A stretch of 64,000 nucleotides of DNA from Owenia fusiformis (taxonomy: Eukaryota; Annelida; Polychaeta; Sabellida; Oweniidae), in NCBI GenBank assembly GCA_903813345.2, contig CAIIXF020000009.1, positions 1,178,001-1,242,000 on the forward strand, given 5' to 3'. The notes under the pieces were generated by a model. The model did not search any database and had not been told where the DNA came from. It worked only from the letters and a program-made list of their open reading frames with translations. The translations under genes and the position numbers were made by a program. Below are positions 36,116-49,285 of this stretch, piece by piece. Positions within the stretch are counted from its first letter, which is position 1. The number at the start of each line of letters is the position of its first letter.

Positions 36116-37938
36116 AAAAGAGAGCTTCATCTACATACTGAATTCTTTCATTTAGCAAAGTCATACAATTTTATACATCATAGGTGTCTGCATTTATTTC
36201 ATAGTCTATCTTGTGATCATTATATTCTAAATGTCAAAACTGTATACTTATTTGAATTAGCCTTCAGGCCTCTTTCATAAACCGCTACATTTTCTTGTTA
36301 GGGCATTAGTTCTCTCTAAAGGGGCAAGTCAAGTTGAACTACCATGGAGTACATATTTTACAAGGATTTATCTCAAGGCCATAGATGGATATTTCAATTT
36401 CTAGCATTCTCAAAAGATTGCAGTTCTGCTAGATAGTTCCAAACTAGAAACTATACTAGGCCAACAATATGGCTCCACATTATGTGGTAGGGACATAGAA
36501 AGTGTAAATTAGGGAGGCTAATATTAGATAGCTGTTACTACATTAAACTTAAAAGGTATACAAACATATATGAACACGTACATATATGGAGACCTGAGAT
36601 CTGATTGGTGGAGCCATATAAGGAGACCCGTGAGCCGATTGGTGGAGTAGAATGAAGTTCTACCCCTCAACCAATCAGATCTCAGATATTAAACTCAATA
36701 TTACATTATTCAATACTTATCCATTTTACAAATATTATAATGGAAACCATAAAATCTAACTATCCATTTGAGTAAAATGTTTGACATTTTTTGCTTAATT
36801 AAACCTTTATGTCAACTACCCTTATTTAGAATTTTCTTGATCACTTCATTTGCAGGTGGCAGTGTCACAGTCCATTTTTACAAGATATTCCCTGTGAAAC
36901 AAGCAATTCACTTAAAAATGCTTTTTTTAAAACTACCAAAGCAGCTCCCAGATCAACATATTTATTTTCTCTTGTCGAGTATTTGGTTTGCTTAGAACTT
37001 TATTTACATTGTATTTTATCAGGTGGTTCTCACTGAATAAATCTTCAAGAATATTTCAAAAATTCACTCGTAAATAACGTGTTGCACTTGGCTACTTGTT
37101 TGTTATGAAGCAGACAGCTTTTAACATGTAGCACCATCAGAGGAGGTCTGCTACTCCCATCATGCAACAATTTGCAGCATCAGAGGAGGAATAATGTTTC
37201 CATAATGCATTTTCAAGTTTTATCAACCACCAGCAGTTAATAAATTCCCAAAGACAAAGAAATAAACTTTTAATAATAAAATTTAAAAAAAACTTAACAT
37301 TTGCCTACTTTCTAATATCTTCATTTTCCAAGACTATCCTTCATTATACCATTATACATAACATCTAACAATAAAGAACCTCCATTTCAAATGCCAATCT
37401 TATCATACCTAAACCATTAGATTTCTGGAACTAAGGCGGCTGATATTTTATTTGTAAACAATCCAGAGTATCAATAACATGCCTTTGTATTTAATTCCTC
37501 ACTAATTCCACTCTTATTTTGTAGATAACCATGACATTTTACTTATATGGGCATAAACAATAAATACTTTGTTGAAATAATGGAATATAAAACAGGTGTG
37601 AGATTTCTATATGCACTTTTAGTGTCATTTATCTCCAATAGATGGAATGAGCGTTCTTTACCAACTTGTTCCAGAGCAGTTGGTCGGCAAGGTGTAGCGT
37701 CAGATGATGTCTGTTATTCCCATCATGCAAGATCCAACAATTCTTGACATCTAATAATGTTCAAGAACATTCAATTCATGATCACATTTCAATCCTGCGA
37801 CATCCATCATGAGACACACTTTTGTCTCAAAGACACCCCTGTCATGATGACACGGACACATTTGATCATCCCACAGATTCCCATTACCAAATCCCTCGTT
37901 TTAATTTGAGTTCTTCTGTTCTACGATAGCACCACATG
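36116..37938 (-). other. Downstream flank and probable 3' UTR of TM9SF3
   Basis: No exon is seen. On the minus strand, AATAAA-type signals occur at 37447-37452 and 37001-37006, about 0.5 and 0.9 kb after the TM9SF3 stop, so the 3' UTR may end near either. A palindrome around GAGATCTGATTGG / CCAATCAGATCTC lies at about 36590-36690. GGCCAACAATATGGCTCCAC near 36462 resembles the right end of the element at 30443-31986. Confidence 0.4.
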
Positions 37939-40900
37939 CTAGTCAATCTTCACAGTCGAGTAAATTTTTCGTACAAAAGAGTTTGTTCCGATATATCCCA
38001 TAGTACCTGGAAAATAAAAATGCATATATGAATGATGCAGAAATATTTGTCATACATCATAGGTGCATAGATATTTACATTAAAACCCTTAAGTATTTAA
38101 CAATTCAAAGCAATCATATATTAAACTAGAGTAGTGAATGCAACTCACCACACATGATTCCAAGGCCCATACTAAACATACCCATGTAGCCAAAATAAAA
38201 CATAGTTTGAAAGAATCCATACATTCTGGAAAACAAACAAGAATATAGATATAGTTTTACTGATCACTTTTGAACAAGGCATAAACAATATATCTAAAGG
38301 AGAGGGGGTTGTTTGTAAAATGAATTCGCTTATTTTTATCAAGTTATACAGTCATTACAAGTTAAACAGTCATTACAAGTTATACAGTCAGTACAAGTTA
38401 TAGTCAGTGCATGTTATACAGTCAGTACAAGTTATACACTCAGTACATATTATACAGTCAGTATAAGTTATACAGTCAGTATAAGTCATACAGTCATTAC
38501 AAGTTATACAGTCAGTATAAGTTATACAGTCATTACAAGATATACTGTCATTACAAGATATAGAGTCATTACAAGATATACAGTCAGTATAAGCTATACA
38601 GTGCTTGCAAGTTATACAGTCAGTACAAGTTATTCAGTCAGTACATGTATACAATCAGTATAAATTATACAGTCATTACAAGATATACAGCCATTACAAG
38701 ATATACAGTCAGTATAAGTTATACAGTCATTACAAGATATACAGTCAGTGGGATTGGGGAATACTCAGACACAAGTGTTAACTTTCACATATACTTATAA
38801 TTGTGTACTTACTTAGTTTTAAAGAAGAAATAGTAGAATGAATACATATAGACGTAGGCAGCTGTGGAGGCTGCCGCTAAGAAGCTGGTCCATTGCCTGA
38901 AACATAAGACAAAATAGTAGAATGAATACATGAAAACAAAGGCAGCTGTGAAGATATGAATCTGGACCATTGCCTGTGTTAGAATGAGTTGTCTTGGGGA
39001 ACGGTTGACCAGTTACCCTACATTTTATGACTTGTACTAGTGGAATAACGTCATAGAAATAGTAGATCTTTACTTACCATCTGTAATCCTCTGCATTGAG
39101 TAAGAAGTAAGTGCAGACAATGGTGACACATATTGTAACAACCAGTAATATGACTAGAACCAGCAGCATGAAGCCGTACACATAGTAGATCTTGTACGCC
39201 CAGAATGAAGTGAATATAAAGTACCTGCAAAAATAACCAGAATAATTAACAACTGGATTAGACAAATGTACTTTAAGATTCATGATTGACAAAAACTAGC
39301 AAAATACTACACCAGGACGTCCAATTAGCCTTCCAATAAAAACTGAATTTTAGAATCATGGGTATTATAATACTTTATTTACATACAATTTATATCAAAT
39401 TGGTCAGTAATTTAAAGGGACAACAACTGTTACTAATAAAGTTACAGCCATTTCTGTCTCAAGGCACAAGTGGCAAAACACAAAACAGTAGGCAGATAAA
39501 ACAAGGTTTACTTACATTTCTATGAATATTGATCCAAAGGGCAGGATTCCACCCAATAACACTATAACAGCTGGCTCCATGAACCTACAACAACAGAACG
39601 ACATAATTATACAACAATATTGTACTGTACACAAATCATGGCTCCATGAACCTACAACAACAGAACGACATAATTATACAACAATATTGTACTGTACACG
39701 AATCATGGCTCAGCGCTTGCATTAGGTTAGAAAATTTGTGAGTCCCAAGGACGCAATTTTTTTAAAAAAGTGTGTCCTTTGAAAAAAAGCGTGTCCCCTA
39801 TTTCTAGCCTGTTTTGAGGTAAAACTTTATTTTAAAAGCATTTTTTACCAAAACACCTTTCAGTTTTTGATTTCTTGCCGCGAATTTAAAACGGAAGTAA
39901 ACGTTAAGTACGGACTGAATAAATGCATGTTCGTTCATTCGACAATGAATACATTTTATTTCATGAATAGCCTAATATTTGTTTCTGAATAGGAAAACTG
40001 TGGCGTGTCATGATTTCAAATCTAAAAATAAACAAAGTCGAAAAAATTCGAGAGAATCATGATTATTTGTAAATGTTCAACATATTGAGCCTTATTTACG
40101 ATTCAAATAAAGGTGAGAGATCATAATTATTTGTTTTTGTTAGGTATTGTTGTAAACACATTGTAGTATTGACCTAAAAAAAATTTGCGTCCAAAAAATG
40201 GAAATATTTTCAATTTTTGCGTCCTCCAAATTATTTTTGAGTCCTTAACATGTACGAGACGCCGTTAATGCAAGCCCTGATGGCTCCATGAACCTACAAC
40301 AGAACAACATAATTATACAACAATATTGTACTGTACACAAATCATGGCTCCATGAACCTATAACAGAACGACATAATTATACAACAACAATATTGTACTG
40401 TACACAAATCATGGCTCCATGAACCTACAACAGAACGACATAATTATACAACAATATTGTACTGTACACAAATCATGGCTCCATGAACCTACAACAGAAC
40501 GACATAATTATACAACAATATTGTACTGTACACAAATCATGGCTCCATGAACCTACAACAACAGAACAACATAATTATACAACAATATTGTACTGTACAC
40601 AAATCATGGCTCCATGAACCTACAACAGAACGACATAATTATACAACAATATTGTACTGTACACAAATCATGGCTCCATGAACCTATAACAGAACGACAT
40701 AATTATACAACAATATTGTACTGTACACAAATCATGGCTCCATGAACCTATAACAGAACGACATAATTATACAACAATATTGTACTGTACACAAATCATG
40801 GCTCCATGAACCTACAACAGAACGACATAATTATACAACAATATTGTACTGTACACGAATCATGGCTCAGCGCTTGCATTAGGTTAGAAAATTTGTGAGT

Positions 40901-43900
40901 CCCAAGGACGCAATTTTTTTTAAAAAGTGTGTCCTTTGAAAAAAAGCGTGTCCCCTATTTCTAGCCTGTTTTGAGGTATAACTTTATTTTAAAAGCATTT
41001 TTTACCAAAACACCTTTCAGTTTTTGATTTCTTGCCGCGAATTTAAAACGGAAGTAAACGTTAAGTACGGACTGAATAAATGCATGTTCGTTCATTCGAC
41101 AATGAATACATTTTATTTCATGAATAGCCTAATATTTGTTTCTGAATAGGAAAACTGTGGCGTGTCATGATTTCAAATCTAAAAATAAACAAAGTCGAAA
41201 AAATTCGAGAGAATCATGATTATTTGTAAATGTTCAACATATTGAGCCTTATTTACGGTTCAAATAAAGGTGAGAGATCATAATTATTTGTTTTTGTTAG
41301 GTATCGTTGTAAACACATTGTAGTATTGACCTAAAAAAAATTTGCGTCCAAAAAACGGAAATATTTTCAATTTTTGCGTCCTCCAAATTATTTTTGAGTC
41401 CTTAACATGTACGAGACGCCGTTAATGCAAGCCCTGATGGCTCCATGAACCTATAACAGAACAACATAATTATACAACAATATTGTACTGTACACAAATC
41501 ATGGCTCCATGAACCTACAACAGAACGACATAAATATACAACAATATTGTACTGTACACAAATCATGGCTCCATGAACCTACAACAGAACGACATAATTA
41601 TACAACAATATTGTACTGTACACAAATCATGGCTCCATGAACCTACAACAGAACGACATAATTATACAACAATATTGTACTGTACACAAATCATGGCTCC
41701 ATGAACCTACAACAGAACGACATAAATATACAACAATATTGTACTGTACACAAATCATGGCTCCATGAACCTACAACAGAACGACATAATTATACAACAA
41801 TATTGTACTGTACACAAATCATGGCTCCATGAACCTACAACAGAACGACATAAATATACAACAATATTGTACTGTACACGAATCATGGCTCCATGAACCT
41901 ACAACAGAACGACATAATTATACAACAATATTGTACTGTACACGAATCATGGCTCCATGAACCTACAACAGAACGACATAAATATACAACAATATTGTAC
42001 TGTACACAAATCATGGCTCCATGAACCTACAACAGAACGACATAATTATACAACAATATTGTGCTGTACACAAATCATGCTACTCCTTTTATTGTAACCA
42101 TTAGTATTAAATTAAATTGTAGGCAATTAAAATGGACTATACGTATATCCAAATGTTAACATTGTTAACAAGTGCACATTTCATTTATGTATCTCACTGA
42201 AAACATTTCATTCTATGTGTGCATCAAAGCTTTGTCCAAGATAAGGCTGAGAACTTACCATTTTTTTTCAGGGATAGGTCGAGGGACTGCATTGATTCGA
42301 CAAGGATAGTTGGGTTGCCCAGCCAGATTACGACCCAATACAGTGCCAACCAGTGTCAAAGGTAGAATGACGAACAGACATATACACGTCACAGCAACCT
42401 GTAAACAAAGTCATGTTTACATCACTGCTTTTTAGGTATGTTCTAATAATACAACAGATATGGTATCCAAGTTCCAACACTACTAATAGGATACCCAACA
42501 GTAGTCCATTCTTTCTATGAAGCCATGTGTTTCCTAAATATAAAAACACTCACCATGGTTCCCAATGGGATTGCTCTTGAAGTGTGGTAACTAATCGCAA
42601 TAAAATTGATGAAGAATGCTGTGCCACAAACGATAAATGGGATCAAAGAGGCGCTGATGACCATCTGCTTGATCCAAAGCTTGCCACCCATTCGGGAATA
42701 CAAACTGCCACCAAAGTAGCCGTTTACAGGGGATGTAGCTGCATAAACAAAGATAGCTGTGCTCAACAGGGAACCACGCCTGAAAGTGAATAAAGCACAT
42801 AACCATTAGGGGAACATCATGAAATATGGACCAGTTATCATGTCATCATGCCTAAATCAAGCTGATTCAGATGGAAAGAAACCGTCTCCATGCTTCCTCC
42901 AGTGATTATATCTATATCTATAAAATTACAATTTTAGTGCAGTGTAGCCAGTGCAAGGATTTATTTTAATCAATTTCAACTAATAATAATTCCAGAACTT
43001 AATTAATGCTCATAGTATAAATAAATGCTACATTAAATTAAACTTATAAATTTCACTTACTCTGTGTAAAGCTCGCCCAAGATAGCAAACATAATAACAG
43101 CCAAGGATACAAAGCATATCTGATATCCTGTCCCCACTAGGGAGGAGAATAACAATGGATTAGTAGCTGGTCGGAACACATCTCCATGAATCTGTTTCCA
43201 ACCATACTCATCTCCTAAATCTCGTTCCTGGAAATATTGCAAATGATTGCATCAATTTTAGATAAGGGAAATGTAGAAGTACACATTTTTTCATATTACT
43301 ACAGTTATTCCTAACAGATCAATCAAATGTATATCCATTATGATAAATGTATCAATTGTATCCATTTTAAGATACATGTATGATATGGATATATACTGCC
43401 AAATGAACTTGGCTCCAAAAAGGTGCACATTCACTTAGTGACACAGTATTTCTCTCTAACATTGAAATGTTGGTTACAACAGAGATGTAAAATTTACAAA
43501 GTCAACCTGTGGAAAGGTCAACAGTAATGTACCTACCATATCATCGAGGTCATCATCTTTGCTGTATCTTGCATAGTCCTTCCTCAGAGTTCTCATAAGA
43601 ATCATACTGACGAGACCAACCAGGAAGATGACCATCATAAACGAGTTGAAGATTGAGAACCAATGAATCTGAAAGGTAAAATTTGTTCATAAATATACAT
43701 CCTGATGTAAAGAGAGGGGAATTAATCAATAATTTCACATAAATATCACACTATGATTTCAGTTATTTTTCATTTCATGTATCTTTTCATCTTGTTGTTC
43801 AATTTTTCAAAATTTCACTCACTTATGATTTGCGGACTTTTCGAAGAACTTTAATTCTCAACCATTTTTAATCTATTATGTAAAAACTAAAAAATTCTCT

Positions 43901-46900
43901 CTCATCCATTTTAGTTTCCCTTTTCCCTGACCCTGGCAACCTTGAGTAACAATAAGAAATGAACCCTTTCAGTAAGCAGCACTTACTTACAATGAACAGT
44001 TTTGGCAAATATGGGGGGTCTATATACACCAGTTTTACTTTAGCATACTTACTCTGTGTTGGAAGAAGTTTGGATCTAGGTATTTATCAAATCTGTCATG
44101 GAATATAACACCAGATTTATGCCAGACAACCTGTAAACAACAGATATGTTTGAAATATATGATTATATACTGTATGAAGTTCAATTATTAATATATACTA
44201 ATAAAAATACATTCATTTTCATGTTTAGAAAGGAATCATTATCAACTTGAAATTTGTTGAAATTACATTAAATCTAAATGTTTAAATAATGGCCAAATAT
44301 TATGAAGTTACAGCACATCTAATACCGAGTGGGGGTACCACAGAGCATTTGTTATTTTTTTTATATGTTGCCTAGGTGATCCTCTTTGTTGTATCATGCA
44401 TTTTTGCTGTGCCTATGCTTAAATTGATATTATTATAGCCAAGTCCCATTATTGTACCTACCTCATATGTAAAGGCTATTTTAGTATTGGGAGCCAACTT
44501 CACTTTAGCTTCACTTGTAAGGTTAACATCTACGATCTGGTCGCCATTGTAGCCAATGTCAAACTTCTTGTGGGTCCACAGATAATAGCCATCTCCATCC
44601 TCTTCAATTTCTCCCACAATGCCTGAAATACAAAGAGAGGTAAGGTGTTATTCTTTCCTAGTGCCATATAAGAAAAACTACCATTTCATTCGAAAGAATG
44701 CTGGCACTGGATTTGGGCTGAGAATTGTTTTTATTTTTTCCACAAATAAACAAATGTATGTTGCACTATTCTGATACTGATAGCATCTCTCTCTGTTGCA
44801 TCAAAGGTCCAGATGGGCAGAGATGGAAAGGGTGTGGCTTACAAAAATGATGTTTCACATTCATTTATAGGTTTTCAACCTAGCGTTGCTTGGGTTTCAC
44901 CCAGTCTAAAACCAGTGAAAGAACTGATCAATGACCAGATTTGAACAAAGATTAGAGGAATAACTACCACCCTTTTCTTGAAATAAATCAGATGGAGGTT
45001 GGGGACTAATCATTGGATTCTTCAAGGCATATTAATGAATCTAAATATAGATCATTTTGAAGAGTCGACTGCAAACAATAAGTGCCATCTATTGTTGAAT
45101 TGGGTGAAACGCCCCAAATGGAATTTACTCAAGGGAATTTTTCATACCTATGCAATATGTATTTAATTAAAATACGTTAATAAGCTTTATTAGTTTGAAT
45201 ATCAATCGAATCTGCTCTTATCACATTTTGAAAAAGATTCACCTGCTACAAATACAATCACCCAATTAGCAACTTTTACAATATTATTGATTGCTAATAA
45301 CAGAAGTCAATATTAATGATAAATGCCTACAAGTAAAACTCTTTGATCGAAATAACGGATAGAATCTAAATAATAAAGTAATACACGACTGTTTGAACTT
45401 AAGGATACAATTACACTTAAATGATAGAATGCTTTAATTTGTAGATATCTATCTACCAACCAATTCCCTTGCATAAATTCTGGACATCAATATTTTGATT
45501 GTAATCTATTGAACTATTTTATCTCTCAAATTTTAACAGATAGCCAATATAGAGAGCATTAAAAATCCAAATAAGTACTAATCCAGTATAGCCTCTATAG
45601 ACATAGTTATGATGCCACCTGGGAAACTCATGGTTCATGAGGTCTGAGAGTATTAAGTTCTGGTGTTCGGTCAATTTCAATTTCCCAAAGAAACAGCAGA
45701 TATCAAAAATCATTTGTAAATTGTGAAATAAAACTGATGTTTCTCACATACCGTATATTATAATATTGGAAAATACAGGATTCATAATATGCAGGTTAGA
45801 GGTCTCAACACCTACTTGTGATATGCGCATCATATGCAAACTGTGTGGTAGAACTAAATGTCATTGACATTCTAATTAATTGTGAATAGAAATGTATGTT
45901 CACTTTGCTCTTATATTCCTATTAGATTAAACTTTGAGAAAACATCATTGCAGAAATGCTCCAGAAATTAATAACAAAACAGGACTGCATTTCCGGATAT
46001 TTGTAATGTAACTTGTTCAGGAACTAAAAGAACCACAATCAACAATTACACTTTTATAAATATATTTTGGATTGTTTGTAGTTACCATTTGGCTATAAAA
46101 TGTATGGCCTTTGTATCTTGATGCTCTCTGACCCATTAATTGACCTCAAAATCAATATAGCATTTACACTCAATATTACAAGAGATAATAATAGCTTTAC
46201 ATTTAAATATATTCTGAAAATCTGCTTACCCCAGATTGGCAAGTCATCTATGTACATCTGATACCAGTAATGATTCTTAACTGCATATACAAAGGCCTGG
46301 TACTTCTCCTCAGAGAGCATCACCTCGCAGTATTGCGTCTTACTTTTTACATCAGCTAGAAAACAACAACAAGTAGTTAATGGAAGCAAAACAGGATGAA
46401 AACAAGATTACAGAAAATAAATATGTGTAACAGGCAGACAGTTAAGTTTTGAAATACAGGTGTGATATGTTACTCCAGAAGTGTCTCATCCTCCGATCAC
46501 AGGGCTTCAAAATCCAGAATATCTTCTTTCTTTTTACCCCCTGCTATAAGCAGTTAGCATTTTCCCGATTAAGAACTCCCAATTTGATTCGCTGTCGCAA
46601 CACTGCGACAGCAATCATGTATACGTCATCGGTGCATAATTAGATCACGTGATTCAGTTTAATCGGGCGCTTCCATCTTGGTTATAGCAGGGGAGAAGAA
46701 GGAGGTATGGATTCTGGACACCTGCTTAGGAGGATGGAAGTGTCTGTACTCTTAAGTTTTACAAAGAGACAGAGGGAGATGGTCTAATAAATCATTTAAT
46801 CATTTCAGTGAAATAACACACTTATATTTTGTCTCAAATTAAGTTACAACCGGTCATTGTGAAAATACCATTTGCAATAAATTGTTACCTTTGAAGTCTA

Positions 46901-49285
46901 TATCAAGTCCGCTGAATTCCAACTCCACTCCTTGCAGTGCCTCTCCCAGGGTCTCATGGTAATGTCCAATAGCCTCCTTAGGCCCTGGACAGAATGGTAG
47001 CGAGAAGTACTCATATGTCTCCTGTCTGTTGTGGTAAGGTCCAACAGTGTTCATCCAAAGAACAACCTCTTCATTGTCTTGGTACTGGAATAAAGCAATG
47101 AAGAAAATAAGCTCATCATATTTAATTAACTCTATCAAGAGTTGTATAGCATCCTTTGTAGAGAGCTTTGTTTACACACTTTGAATATATTTTGATCTAA
47201 CCATGACCACTTGGATAAGATTGATCAAAAAACAGTTAACGGAATCAGAAATGCAGTGATTCCATCTTATAAATGCCTTCACGAAAACAACATTTATTTC
47301 ATATTTTACAAGACTATTATATGATATTTACTTTTGCATGGCTTATTAAGATCTTATTATCAGTCAGAGGGTTTTAATTACAACTAGCTTTTGTGTAATT
47401 GGGGCAATTAAATGATGCATACTGTTACATTTGTATATATCATCTGGGCCTATGGGCTTATTATTAAACTGAGCACAACTCAAATCTGGAATATGCTTCA
47501 AGTTGTTTATCTGTGATAAACCCAGCCCTAACTAAGTAAATGGCCATCCAATACATAAACATGACATCCGATATCTTATCTTAAACTGTCTTCAAAACAA
47601 AGCCCACATTTAAGAATTAGAGGGTGCTAAATAAACAATATTTAGAAAATAGAAATGAAATTTGGGTTTAATTGGGGTTTTCAAAAGATGGCTTTCCTAA
47701 TTTTGAGGTTGTCTCGTTGATTTTCTTGATACTCCAACAGACCCATAGCTCTATGTGGCAATGGATTATATTTTGATGACACCTCTAACTAAGAGTCTAA
47801 ATATATCATCTTGAGACACATGTTCAATCAGGGACATGAATTGTTTCACTAAATAAAAATTAACAAGAGAGAAAAACCGAAATTTTGTTTTGGATACATA
47901 TCTGCGTCTGGAGAAGATGATTCTCTGGTTACCCATCTATTTTGGCGATAGCATTTATCCCTCGACCGAGTTTGGGTTCTTGCTTGGGGAAGACAGAGCT
48001 CATAAAAAGTTACCTTCTTCTAAGGCCACTGTATCGTGGCCTTCCAGTACAGATATATTCCTGCATGAACAACTGGTCATGTCGTAATCATAAATTTGAA
48101 ATCATATGTCCGCCATTTTTCCACATCACAATTTGAATTGCGAGTTTTGGTCTTATTACCTCACCAAAAATCCCAAAACACACATAAAGTGATCAGTGTA
48201 TTAGTTCACATCTTCTGGATCGCTAACTTAGAATTTACAGCCGGTTACTAATGCCAGACATTAACGACATTTCGTCCAGTTTTCGAACATCGCCATTTTT
48301 CTTGGAGCCATTTTGTTTTAATTTTAGACGAAATCCTGATGAAATCATGTCATATCTCATCAAGGAGCCGAGCTGGGTCCGGTTTGATTAATGATTTATT
48401 TATCTGGCGATTTTTAAAATATTCAATAAATTTATGACACCCCGGCCAGCTTTTTTCAAATAGAATTCACAGTATTCAGATGAAATCCCCTCTAGCCAAG
48501 TATTGGCTAGAGACTCGAGTAAATAAAAAGAAACCCTCAGGGTTGGAGTGCATAGTAGGGGTAAACTTTTGAACCATTTCCTTCTTATTTTCCAATGAAT
48601 AATGACATGTTCCATAACCAGATCAAGCTGGCTCTGCATGGTCTCTTGACGCACCCTGAACAAGGGGAGGAAATGTCCAGGCCTCATACAGATGCTGGCA
48701 AGATTCTTTCCAAGTAGGATCATAAGATCAATAAATATTCCTCCTGATGAGTCTCTCAAAGAAATTTTAAAATGATGGTTGAGCAGCCATTTCAGAAAAA
48801 TATCCATTTCTATAGCCTATGATTTTTTTTCCAAGCTCTCATTTTTCACATATTGCAAACATATTTCATAAAGCAACCAAATCCATTTCATTCAGTACTT
48901 CACCATGGACTTCCATGACCATGATTAAAGACAACAAATACATTTCTGAATTGGAGGGTAAAAGTTGGGTGTTGACTTCCCCAAAATAAATATTTGTTTA
49001 CATTTTTAGTCCACTTTTACAAATATTTCACATTGCAGACTACGACCAAATACCTGAAATAATGGTAAATGATAGTTATATTTGAGCTTGGCTAATAGAC
49101 AAACGAATATTTTTGAGCTGTTTCTAGATATTTTTCTAACAAATACGTAGAAAAATTATGCAGGTCAAAAATACAAAATTTTCGAAAAAAAATTATCCAC
49201 TTACTGTATGTGAGTGTTCATCCGCATCTAGGCATTTTAGAAATACTAAAATCACACAGAGTGTCCTTAAAGGTTGATATCTCAT
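37939..49285 (-). CDS. TM9SF3: Transmembrane 9 superfamily member 3 (nonaspanin), 14 coding exons, complete
   Basis: Coding exons in transcript order: 49285-49205, 47084-46889, 46355-46230, 44622-44462, 44130-44053, 43668-43537, 43227-43061, 42779-42554, 42398-42259, 39584-39516, 39224-39078, 38896-38813, 38225-38149 and 38006-37939 (TAG). All 13 introns are GT-AG and phases match, giving 583 residues, close to the usual 589. Residues 1-21 are a signal peptide, followed by DEHSHT, a lumenal domain ([35 protein letters not shown]) and nine hydrophobic spans starting with exon 6 ([20 protein letters not shown]). [18 protein letters not shown] and [12 protein letters not shown] are family hallmarks. 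The protein ends in VKID; the KxD motif retains nonaspanins in the Golgi through COPI (family knowledge). It is a multipass Golgi/endosomal membrane protein linked to sorting of membrane proteins. Identity rests on near-continuous similarity to TM9SF3. Intron 9 carries a large array of decoy acceptor sites. Confidence 0.96.
38340..38755. repeat. ~18-20-bp tandem repeat in TM9SF3 intron 12
   Basis: About 22 imperfect units of the type ACAGTCAGTACAAGTTAT alternate with ACAGTCATTACAAGATAT. It lies between exon 13 and exon 12, less than 60 bp from the exon-12 donor. Confidence 0.85.
39711..40279. mobile_element. 569-bp TIR element in the TM9SF3 array, copy A
   Basis: Ends CAGCGCTTGCATTA and TAATGCAAGCCCTG are near-complementary. 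ATGGCT flanks both sides (39705-39710 and 40280-40285). No ORF is inside. The short flanking duplication and CAG-type ends suggest a hAT-like non-autonomous element, though hAT normally makes 8-bp duplications. Confidence 0.7.
40868..41436. mobile_element. 569-bp TIR element in the TM9SF3 array, copy B
   Basis: Same length and nearly the same sequence as 39711-40279, in the same orientation, at the same place in the minisatellite unit, 1157 bp away. It therefore arose by duplication of a block of the array and not by a second insertion. Confidence 0.85.
44884..45125. mobile_element. Possible small inverted-repeat element in TM9SF3 intron 3
   Basis: GGGTTTCACCCAGT near 44891 and TTGGGTGAAACGCCCC near 45100 are inversely related and about 210 bp apart. 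The rest of intron 3 (44623-46229) shows no recognisable feature. Confidence 0.35.
46470..46750. mobile_element. Inverted-repeat MITE in TM9SF3 intron 2
   Basis: AGTGTCTCATCCTCC and CCCCTGCTATAA on the left are mirrored by TTATAGCAGGGG and GGAGGATGGAAGTGTCT on the right. The centre contains CGCTGTCGCAACACTGCGACAGC, a second small stem. A plus ORF at 46449-46643 is spurious. Confidence 0.7.
47085..49204 (-). other. TM9SF3 intron 1
   Basis: A 2.1-kb intron with donor GTAAGT and acceptor TTCCAG. It holds an open frame of 135 codons on the minus strand (48400-48807) and two overlapping ORFs of about 65 codons on the plus strand (47890-48136). None shows a motif I recognise. They may be relics of mobile DNA. 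Confidence 0.5.

Larger units (their letters stand above)
39573..42078. repeat. 64-bp minisatellite in TM9SF3 intron 9 that carries the exon-10 acceptor
   Basis: The unit starts GGCTCCATGAACCTACAACA on the plus strand. On the minus strand every unit reads TTGTAG (or TATAG) followed by GTTCATGGAGCC: the acceptor AG and first 12 bases of exon 10. The genuine junction is at 39584/39585. About 20 further copies begin at 39640; 40282, 40346, 40413, 40477, 40541, 40608, 40671, 40736, 40800; and 41439, then every 64 bp to 42015. Copies are nearly identical. The array is interrupted by two copies of a 569-bp element. Confidence 0.92.

Noticed and set aside
40868-41436. Independent second insertion of the 569-bp element
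   Set aside because: The same flanks, phase and length as the first copy make block duplication the simpler explanation.
42515-42806. Separate ORFs on the plus strand and in another minus frame over TM9SF3 exon 8
   Set aside because: They overlap a well-supported coding exon in other frames and show no motif.
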